Below, one piece after another: positions 1 through 4,583 of a stretch of 6,084 nt of DNA (its first letter is position 1; every line of letters begins with the position of its first letter). Source of the DNA: Bacillota bacterium (lineage in GTDB: Bacteria; Bacillota; Clostridia; Acetivibrionales; DTU013); contig JAEYOP010000038.1 of assembly GCA_023411575.1 (NCBI GenBank), forward strand, positions 1-6,084, written 5' to 3'. The notes under the pieces were generated by a model, which saw only the letters and a list, made by a program, of their open reading frames with translations, ran no database searches and had not been told where the DNA came from. A program made the translations under genes and the position numbers.

Positions 1-284
1 CCTCCGACGCTAATGTGCAGCGTCTTCTGGGCAGCGAGCTGAACAACCTGCGCGATATTATGCGGCCTTATAATGTCGAGGTTTCGCAGGTCGTCCAGAC
101 CAACGAGGCGCAAGGCATGAGCATGCAGCAGCAGTTCTCACAGCAGTTCTCGCAGCACAGCTATACCGGACAGCAGCAGAACCCGTCGTTCGCGTATGAC
201 CCCGACTACGGCGAAAGCGCCAAAACCGGCGAACCGGCACAGGCGGCCGTTCCGCCCGACTCGGTGCTTGACGCTTACATTTAG
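1..284 (+). CDS. fliK: Flagellar hook-length control protein FliK, C-terminal end (5' truncated by window)
   Basis: The reading frame is open from the left edge (first full codon at base 3) to a TAG at 282-284, giving the last 93 residues. The first ~35 residues (SDANVQRLLGSELNNLRDIM, then a short segment ending in VEVSQVVQ) fit the end of the FliK C-terminal hook domain, where helices of the form L..eL..Lr..L are followed by a beta strand of the form G..v..v.V. This domain interacts with FlhB to switch the type III export apparatus from hook to filament substrates. The remaining tail is rich in Gln, Ser and Pro, contains a QQFSQQFS repeat and looks disordered. Position immediately before flgD is the usual place for fliK in Gram-positive flagellar operons and supports the call. 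A GTG at 15 is internal and not the true start. The N-terminal secretion signal and ruler region lie outside the window. Confidence 0.82.
   Translation, partial: SDANVQRLLGSELNNLRDIMRPYNVEVSQVVQTNEAQGMSMQQQFSQQFSQHSYTGQQQNPSFAYDPDYGESAKTGEPAQAAVPPDSVLDAYI
129..152 (+). repeat. 12-bp in-frame tandem duplication in the fliK tail
   Basis: CAGCAGTTCTCA at 129-140 is followed directly by CAGCAGTTCTCG at 141-152, differing at one base. Both copies are in frame and encode QQFS twice, within the low-complexity Gln/Ser tail of FliK. It looks like a replication-slippage expansion. Confidence 0.85.
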
Positions 285-288
285 TGAC

Positions 289-295
289 AAGGAGG
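289..295 (+). promoter_or_regulatory. Ribosome binding site that sets the TTG start of flgD
   Basis: AAGGAGG lies in the 19-base gap after the fliK stop, 8 bases before the TTG at 304. No ATG or GTG with comparable spacing exists in this frame, so the site decides in favour of the TTG start. Confidence 0.88.
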
Positions 296-303
296 ACGCT
301 TTC

Positions 304-1059
304 TTGAGCAACAGTATAAGCGATTTATACGGTGTAAATTCCCCGAAAACGGTCAACGCCGTGTATGAAAACAACAAATCCTCCGACCTTGGCATTGAGG
401 ACTTTTTCTCGCTGATGATTGCCGAGCTTAAAAATCAGGACTTTACCAACCCTATGGACAGCTCTCAGTATGTCACCCAGCTTGCGCAGTTTGCCACCAT
501 GCAGCAGATGCAGAATCTGGCCTACTATTCCAAGAGCAACTATGTTATGGGGCTTGTCGGCAAGGATGTCACCGTTGCAAGTCTTTCTTTTGGCGGCAAG
601 GTCAATTCACAGTCCGGCACGGTTGAAAAAATTACCCTTTCGGGCGAGGACTTTGAGATTTATGTCAACGGAACCCCTTATTCGCTCAGCCAGATTATGT
701 CGGTAGACGCCCCCAAGGTTACGGCCGAGCAGGAGATGGACACCGTTTCGAAGATGACGCCCTATCTCCTCAAGCGCACTGACACCGGAGCCGAAATTGC
801 CTGGAACGCACCTACAACCGGGGATGAATCGCAGTATTATTACAGCGTTTATTACTCTGAGAGTGAAGCCTTCGATTCGGTCGCACAAATCAAGCAGGGC
901 ACGCTCGTTGCAAGCCTGAAGGGCGGCGAGGATCCGCTTGAGGCTTCTTTGACCGACCTTGAGCCGGACACCACCTATTATGTCAATGTCGTTATCAGTA
1001 CCTCTAACGGGGGCGAGGCAGCTTATCAAAAGCTGATTTTTACCACCAAGGATTCTTAA
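304..1059 (+). CDS. flgD: Flagellar hook-cap (scaffold) protein FlgD with C-terminal fibronectin type III domain
   Basis: A 251-residue protein starting at TTG, chosen because a perfect AAGGAGG sits 8 bases upstream; the longer frame from 196 would run inside fliK. FlgD is exported through the flagellar type III system and caps the growing hook so that FlgE subunits can polymerise. Residues ~30-73 carry the FlgD core signature (FFSLMIAELKNQDFTNPMD followed by SSQYVTQLAQFATMQQMQNL). Residues ~83-135 (GLVGKDVTV, then SGTVEKI) fit the Tudor-like segment. After a linker, residues ~151-249 form a clear Fn3-like domain: IAWNAP (165-170), YYYSVYYS, DLEPDTTYYVNVV (218-230) and a final FTT (246-248). 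Classical FlgD has an Ig-like insertion within the Tudor domain and Bacillus FlgD is much shorter, so this C-terminal addition is unusual. There is no cleavable signal peptide, as expected for type III export. The gene starts 19 bases after fliK. Confidence 0.93.
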   Translation: MSNSISDLYGVNSPKTVNAVYENNKSSDLGIEDFFSLMIAELKNQDFTNPMDSSQYVTQLAQFATMQQMQNLAYYSKSNYVMGLVGKDVTVASLSFGGKVNSQSGTVEKITLSGEDFEIYVNGTPYSLSQIMSVDAPKVTAEQEMDTVSKMTPYLLKRTDTGAEIAWNAPTTGDESQYYYSVYYSESEAFDSVAQIKQGTLVASLKGGEDPLEASLTDLEPDTTYYVNVVISTSNGGEAAYQKLIFTTKDS

Positions 1060-1081
1060 AGGGCGATAACGGGTATGCCAT

Positions 1082-1087
1082 GGAGGG
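1082..1087 (+). promoter_or_regulatory. Ribosome binding site that sets the GTG start at 1096
   Basis: GGAGGG ends 8 bases before the GTG at 1096. The upstream in-frame ATG at 1075 has no comparable site and would place this sequence inside the coding region, so the GTG is preferred. Confidence 0.82.
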
Positions 1088-1095
1088 CAAAAATC

Positions 1096-1506
1096 GTGGA
1101 TAATCTATATCTTGGCAGACTGTCCCTTCCCATTACGACGGGAACCGCGCAGCCTTACCGCACCGATGCCGCAGCTTCACCGTCCTCCGCGTCCGCCCAG
1201 TCGGACAGTCCCTCTTTTCAGGCGCTGCTGGAGCGGCAATTACAGCAAAACGCGGGTGTGGAATTTTCAAAGCACGCGGTATCGCGCGTAGCACAGCGCA
1301 ACATAGAGCTGACCGACAACAGCCTTGAGCGGTTGAACCAGGGGGTCAAAATTGCGCAGGAAAAGGGACTCGATTCCGCATTAATCTTAATCGACCGAAC
1401 CGCTTTCATCGTCAGCGCGCAGAACAATAAGGTTATTACCACCGTGGGCGAGGGCGATCTGGCCGGAAACGTATTCACCAACATTGACGGTACCGTGATT
1501 ATATAA
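1096..1506 (+). CDS. Conserved flagellar operon protein, TIGR02530 type, function unknown
   Basis: A 136-residue protein with the GTG start chosen from GGAGGG 8 bases upstream. The N-terminal ~45 residues are Ser/Ala-rich and poorly conserved in appearance. From about residue 40 it shows the pattern of the TIGR02530 flagellar operon family: FQALLERQL, then FSKHAVSRVAQRNIEL, a helical segment ending in KGLDSALILIDRTAFIVS, then NNKVITTVGEG and a terminal FTNIDGTVII. Members of this family sit between flgD and flgE in many Firmicute and related flagellar operons. That position suggests a role in hook assembly, either as an export factor or a minor structural part, but the biochemical function is not established to my knowledge. 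No signal peptide, membrane segment or cysteine is present. The gene lies 36 bases after flgD. Confidence 0.88.
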   Translation: MDNLYLGRLSLPITTGTAQPYRTDAAASPSSASAQSDSPSFQALLERQLQQNAGVEFSKHAVSRVAQRNIELTDNSLERLNQGVKIAQEKGLDSALILIDRTAFIVSAQNNKVITTVGEGDLAGNVFTNIDGTVII

Positions 1507-1530
1507 AGCCGGACCTTTTTGGAAGCTTTC

Positions 1531-1557
1531 GCAGTCCCGATTGACCTGACGGACTGC
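1531..1557 (+). other. Short inverted repeat (possible RNA hairpin) upstream of flgE
   Basis: GCAGTCC at 1531-1537 is exactly complementary to GGACTGC at 1551-1557, giving a 7-bp stem with a 13-base loop, in the 88-base spacer before flgE. No T-run follows, so it does not look like an intrinsic terminator. It ends about 20 bases before the flgE ribosome binding site (AAAGGAG within 1578-1585) and could affect mRNA stability. A 7-bp stem could also arise by chance. Confidence 0.4.
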
Positions 1558-1594
1558 AACACACGGAACCGCCCCCGAAAAGGAGCAAGAATTT

Positions 1595-3307
1595 ATGAAC
1601 AGATCCCTGTACTCCGGCGTCTCTGGCTTAAAAGCGCACCAGACACGCATGGACGTTATCGGCAATAACATTTCTAACGTCAATACATACGGCTTTAAAG
1701 CCAGCCGCGTCACCTTTAAAGACGTCTACTACCAGACCGTCAATGCGGGCAGCGCGGGTTCCTCAACCGTTGGCGGCACCAACCCGGGCTCTGTCGGCTA
1801 CGGTACGCAGGTGGGCTCGGTCGATCTGCTGATGGGCCAGTCCTCCTTCACCATGACCGACAGCACGATGGATCTGGCCATCGACGGCGAGGGCTTTTTT
1901 CAGGTGCAGGACGCTGACGGCAACAAATACTTTACCCGTTCCGGCGCGCTCACCTTTGACTCGGCCGGTAATCTGGTGGATTCTCAGGGCAACTTTGTGT
2001 TGGGCATTTCGGGTAATCCGCTGGGCAAGTCTCCCGGCAGCAACTTGATTCAGTTAAGCCTGCCCTCGGTCACGCCGTCCACCTCTTCGGTCTCCACAAG
2101 CATCAACGATGTTAGATACACCATTTCGACCTCGAACTATACCTCGGCCGGCAATATTTCGTTGCAGCTTATTCAGGGCTCGGGCATGACCGACGGCGTC
2201 AAGGCAACCGCCCAGGTGGGCACAAATGGCATTGTCGTAACGCTAAATGCCAACGAGCATTTTTCTTCGCTTAACGACCTGAACACCGCTATTAACGACG
2301 CCATTGAGTCTTATATGCAGGATACCACCGGCTTTAGCCATCCGGCCGGAAAATTCACCATTGCGATGGATCCCGCCGACAAGTGGCCCTCAAGCGGATT
2401 AAGCGGCGAAGAAATCTGCTCGACCGACTTTACGCTACAGTCCGGCAAGGCGACGGGCTGGCCCGGTGTGACCATCGGCGGCGGCTTTTCGCCGACCGGC
2501 ACCACCGGCAGCGGGTTTGGCAGCGGGTTTGCGGCGGGCGCCAATGCGTTGGAAGGCTTCTCAATCGAGTATGACGCCGACACCAAGCAAATGGCTGTAA
2601 CCATGGAGATTAACGGTATCGAATACACCGGCTTTGTGGATCCCACCAAAACCGAGGCCGGCACCATGAAGCTGACCAACGGCTCGAGCACCACCGATTA
2701 CATCATTGTGAACCGCCCGAGCTATTCTGCGATTGTCAGCGCCGCCAAAACTGCCGGTACAGCCAGCAACATGGTTGATACCAACGGCGATCTCATCACT
2801 ACCGGCACCGGAACCTGGGACACGCTCTCTACTGCCGGCATTACACCTGGAGATATTAGCTTTACCGCCGCGGCGCCCAGCAGCGCGCTTGGCCTCTCCG
2901 GCAGTAAGCTGGTGCTTTCAGGCGGAACCGAAGGCGGGTCTCAGGGCATTGAGAGCCTGACCGGCATCGCCGTCAGCGCGGACGGCACCATCATCGCCAC
3001 CCACGGACAGCTTGGCGAGGTGGTCGTCGGCCAGATCAATCTTGTTACCTTCGCCAACCCCGAGGGTTTGATTCAGTCGAGCGGCACCTATTTTACCACC
3101 TCGGCCAACAGCGGTGAGATGAACTACTGCCAGCCCGGAACCGGCGGCTCGGGCGGTTTGGTCTCGGGTTCGTTGGAGCTTTCGAACGTCGACCTCTCAA
3201 AGGAATTCTCGGACATGATTACGACCCAGCGCGGCTATCAGGCCTGCTCGCGTCTGATAACCGTCTCGGATCAGATGCTTGAGGAGCTCGTTAATTTAAA
3301 GCGTTAA
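1595..3307 (+). CDS. flgE: Flagellar hook protein FlgE, enlarged central region
   Basis: A 570-residue protein starting at ATG, with AAAGGAG about 9 bases upstream. FlgE is secreted by the flagellar type III system and polymerises into the hook, the universal joint between rod and filament. The N-terminus (MNRSLYSGVSGLKAHQTRMD, then VIGNNISNVNTYGFK) is the classic rod/hook domain, followed at ~90-140 by the FlgE/F/G pattern DLAIDGEGFFQV and YFTRSGALTFDSAGNLVDSQG. The C-terminus has SADGTI, FANPEGL, SANSG, SGSLELSNVDLSKEFSDMI, TTQRGYQACSRL and LEELVNLKR. The full C-terminal ending and position between flgD and swrD favour FlgE over FlgG. Residues ~146-450 are the variable, surface-exposed hook domains, rich in Gly, Ser and Thr. 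The protein is much longer than the ~260-400 residues of many Gram-positive FlgE proteins. Cysteines occur at 275, 512 and 551; the last is in the conserved C-terminal motif, where Asn is more usual (QANSR). Confidence 0.96.
   Translation: MNRSLYSGVSGLKAHQTRMDVIGNNISNVNTYGFKASRVTFKDVYYQTVNAGSAGSSTVGGTNPGSVGYGTQVGSVDLLMGQSSFTMTDSTMDLAIDGEGFFQVQDADGNKYFTRSGALTFDSAGNLVDSQGNFVLGISGNPLGKSPGSNLIQLSLPSVTPSTSSVSTSINDVRYTISTSNYTSAGNISLQLIQGSGMTDGVKATAQVGTNGIVVTLNANEHFSSLNDLNTAINDAIESYMQDTTGFSHPAGKFTIAMDPADKWPSSGLSGEEICSTDFTLQSGKATGWPGVTIGGGFSPTGTTGSGFGSGFAAGANALEGFSIEYDADTKQMAVTMEINGIEYTGFVDPTKTEAGTMKLTNGSSTTDYIIVNRPSYSAIVSAAKTAGTASNMVDTNGDLITTGTGTWDTLSTAGITPGDISFTAAAPSSALGLSGSKLVLSGGTEGGSQGIESLTGIAVSADGTIIATHGQLGEVVVGQINLVTFANPEGLIQSSGTYFTTSANSGEMNYCQPGTGGSGGLVSGSLELSNVDLSKEFSDMITTQRGYQACSRLITVSDQMLEELVNLKR
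2507..2530 (+). repeat. Perfect 12-bp in-frame tandem duplication in flgE
   Basis: GGCAGCGGGTTT at 2507-2518 is repeated exactly at 2519-2530. It is in frame and encodes GSGFGSGF (FlgE residues 305-312), within the Gly-rich variable region. The perfect identity suggests a fairly recent slippage event in a region tolerant of length change. Confidence 0.9.
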
Positions 3308-3321
3308 AAGCATATTTTGCG

Positions 3322-3337
3322 GCAGCCCTGGGGCTGC
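3322..3337 (+). other. Small GC-rich hairpin that competes with the long inverted repeat
   Basis: GCAGCC at 3322-3327 pairs with GGCTGC at 3332-3337 around a CTGG loop. Its right arm shares bases 3334-3337 with the left arm of the long inverted repeat, so the two structures cannot form together in the RNA. GGCAGC occurs both at 3321-3326 and at 3370-3375, and each copy could pair with the same GCTGCC at 3336-3341. The competition resembles an attenuator-like arrangement, but this is inference from base pairing alone. Confidence 0.45.
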
Positions 3338-3382
3338 TGCCACAGGCGATAAATACGTTTGCCGCCTGTGGCAGCAGACCCA
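3329..3382 (+). repeat. Long inverted repeat (strong predicted RNA hairpin) between flgE and swrD
   Basis: The 15 bases at 3334-3348 (CTGCTGCCACAGGCG) are perfectly complementary to 3363-3377, with a 14-base loop. The pairing extends after one G-A mismatch by four more base pairs (TGGG at 3329-3332 with CCCA at 3379-3382). It lies in the spacer 21 bases after the flgE stop and ends 12 bases before the swrD ribosome binding site. No T-tract follows on the + strand (the next bases are AATTAGATTAG), so it does not look like a standard intrinsic terminator. Likely roles are 3'-end protection of the hook-gene mRNA, a processing site separating hook and motor transcripts, or partial attenuation. 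Confidence 0.85.
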
Positions 3383-3394
3383 ATTAGATTAGTT

Positions 3395-3400
3395 AAGGAG
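3395..3400 (+). promoter_or_regulatory. Ribosome binding site for swrD
   Basis: AAGGAG lies 9 bases before the ATG at 3410. The alternative in-frame starts are TTG at 3407 (6 bases away) and ATG at 3416 (15 bases away). Spacing and codon favour 3410. Confidence 0.8.
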
Positions 3401-3409
3401 AATCTTTTG

Positions 3410-3625
3410 ATGATTATGCTGACGAAACTCAACGGCGTCGAGTTTGTTTTAAATTGTGACCACATCGAAACGATTCAAGAAAGCCCTGATACCACGATAC
3501 ACCTCACCAACGGCAAAATATATATTGTTCGTGAAAGTATGCGGCAGATTGTGGAACTGACCACTGCCTACCGCAGAAATATCTTCAGCAAGTTATATAA
3601 CAACCGAGGTGATTTTGGTGGCTAA
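3410..3625 (+). CDS. swrD: Flagellar motor power protein SwrD (FlbD family)
   Basis: A 71-residue protein with the ATG start chosen from AAGGAG 9 bases upstream. It matches the small FlbD/SwrD family along its whole length: LTKLNGVEFVLN near the start, then DHIETIQESPDTTIHLTNGK, and RESMRQIVE. This family is the short protein of Firmicute flagellar operons, distinct from the Caulobacter transcription regulator also called FlbD. In Bacillus subtilis SwrD is needed for swarming and raises the power delivered by the MotA/MotB stators. The usual Ala after LN is Cys here (LNCD). There is no membrane segment, so it is probably cytoplasmic. The gene's 3' end overlaps the motA start by 8 bases, and the motA ribosome binding site lies inside it, which suggests translational coupling with the stator genes. 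The upstream frame extension to 3359 runs through the hairpin and is not coding. Confidence 0.92.
   Translation: MIMLTKLNGVEFVLNCDHIETIQESPDTTIHLTNGKIYIVRESMRQIVELTTAYRRNIFSKLYNNRGDFGG
3606..3613 (+). promoter_or_regulatory. Extended ribosome binding site for motA, inside swrD
   Basis: GAGGTGAT matches the 3' portion of the extended Shine-Dalgarno consensus (AAAGGAGGTGATC). Counting from the GAGG core the spacing to GTG 3618 is 8 bases. The site overlaps the alternative GTG at 3609, which rules that start out. Confidence 0.8.
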
Positions 3626-4541
3626 GGAAAAGACAGCAAAGCAGCGGGGAGCCAAGAGCAGCTCCTTTGACATTTTAACGCTTATTGGTATTATCGGGGC
3701 TCTTGTGCTGATTTTATTCGGTATTGTTTTTGTCGAGGCGCCTAAGGAAAACGCCGCCAATTATGAAGAGGCGATGGAATCTTATAAAATTACCGGGCCT
3801 TTCGCAATGAATAAGTTCGGCGGTTTTATCAATTATCCCAGTATCGCGATTACCTTTGGCGGCACCATCGCCGCCTTGATGGTTTCTTTCCCCGTTTCGA
3901 CCTTTAAAAGAGTGCCAAGCCATTTAAAAATAGCGTTTTTTCCCACCATTTACGATTCCCAAAGCTACATAGCCCAGATTGTCGAATTCGCTAAAGAGGC
4001 CCGCTCAAAAGGCCTTTTGTCACTGGAAGATAAGCTTCAGGGGGCCTCCGACCCTTTTTTGAAAAGCAGCCTGATGCTCGTGGTCGACTCGGTCGAGCCC
4101 GAAAAGGTGCACGCCCTCTTAGATGCCGAGCTCGGCCATCTTGAGGACCGCCACGCACAGGCCTGCGCCTTTTATGAAAAAGGCGCCGCTTACGCGCCGG
4201 GCTTTGGCATGATCGGTACGCTGATCGGCCTGGTTAACATGCTGGCCGATATGTCGGACGCCGCTGCCATCGGCCCTGCCATGGCGACAGCGCTGTTGAC
4301 AACGCTTTACGGCAGTATGATGGGCAACATCTTTTTTAATCCGATCGCCAATAAGCTGCGCGTCCGCCACGACGAGGAGTTTTTATGTAAAATTCTGATA
4401 TGCGAAGGCGTTGAAGCCATACAGGCAGGCGAAAATCCCCGTTTTATTGAAGAGAAGCTTCAAATGCTGGTTCTGCAGGAAAAGAAGAAAAGCAAGAAGG
4501 GAAAAAAGGGTCAGCGCGGCACCGATGAAACGGACGAATAG
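3618..4541 (+). CDS. motA: Flagellar motor stator protein MotA
   Basis: A 307-residue inner-membrane protein with the GTG start chosen from GAGGTGAT. MotA surrounds MotB to form the ion channel and pushes on the rotor protein FliG. Four membrane segments are visible: ~17-39, ~73-95, ~188-209 and ~219-242. The cytoplasmic loop keeps the charged pair that contacts FliG, Arg129 and Glu137 (EARSKGLLSLEDKL). The TM3 motif YAPGFGMIGTLIGL has Pro194, and the TM4 end FFNPIANKL has Pro242, matching the two functional prolines of MotA. The TM1-TM2 loop (~40-72, including EAPKENAANYEEAMESYKIT) is about 20 residues longer than in typical MotA and would face outside. The C-terminus ends in a Lys-rich tail (KKKSKKGKKGQR). 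The family is usually ~260-290 residues, and these additions explain the length. It overlaps swrD by 8 bases and precedes motB by 42. Confidence 0.95.
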   Translation: MAKEKTAKQRGAKSSSFDILTLIGIIGALVLILFGIVFVEAPKENAANYEEAMESYKITGPFAMNKFGGFINYPSIAITFGGTIAALMVSFPVSTFKRVPSHLKIAFFPTIYDSQSYIAQIVEFAKEARSKGLLSLEDKLQGASDPFLKSSLMLVVDSVEPEKVHALLDAELGHLEDRHAQACAFYEKGAAYAPGFGMIGTLIGLVNMLADMSDAAAIGPAMATALLTTLYGSMMGNIFFNPIANKLRVRHDEEFLCKILICEGVEAIQAGENPRFIEEKLQMLVLQEKKKSKKGKKGQRGTDETDE

Positions 4542-4555
4542 ATTCTTAGCGTCCG
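4531..4555 (+). other. Short inverted repeat spanning the motA stop codon
   Basis: CGGACG at 4531-4536 is complementary to CGTCCG at 4550-4555, giving a 6-bp GC-rich stem with a 13-base loop that contains the motA TAG (4539-4541). It ends 11 bases before the motB ribosome binding site. It could adjust MotA:MotB expression, but a 6-bp stem is weak evidence. Confidence 0.3.
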
Positions 4556-4566
4556 GCAGCGTCTTT

Positions 4567-4576
4567 AGAAAGGAGG
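4567..4576 (+). promoter_or_regulatory. Very strong ribosome binding site for motB
   Basis: AGAAAGGAGG is a ten-base match to the complement of the usual bacterial 16S rRNA 3' end, 7 bases before the GTG at 4584. It fixes the motB start and is the strongest such site in the window. Confidence 0.9.
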
Positions 4577-4583
4577 GGGTTTT

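Noticed and set aside
196..303. Upstream ATG extension of flgD into fliK
   Set aside because: The added residues (TTAKAPKPANRHRR and onward) are fliK read in another frame, and AAGGAGG points to TTG 304.
607..1029. A 140-residue open frame on the minus strand opposite flgD
   Set aside because: FlgD motifs on the + strand explain the region, and the antisense frame has no recognisable features.
1075..1095. ATG at 1075 as the start of the TIGR02530-type gene
   Set aside because: No ribosome binding site precedes it, and GGAGGG at 1082-1087 fits GTG 1096.
1541..1569. Sigma-A-like promoter with TTGACC at 1541 before flgE
   Set aside because: At 16-18 bases downstream there is no TATAAT-like hexamer; the sequence there is GC-rich.
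2383..2574. Small open frame in another frame within flgE
   Set aside because: No ribosome binding site and an Arg-rich, low-plausibility product; it is a shadow of flgE.
3305..3353. Sigma-28 (flagellar) promoter, TAAA at 3305 with GCGATAAA at 3346-3353
   Set aside because: Spacing is far larger than the ~15 bases needed, and the -10-like sequence is in the loop of the long hairpin.
3329..3390. Intrinsic terminator between flgE and swrD
   Set aside because: The stem is strong, but no T-tract follows on either strand, and the downstream genes belong to the same functional set.
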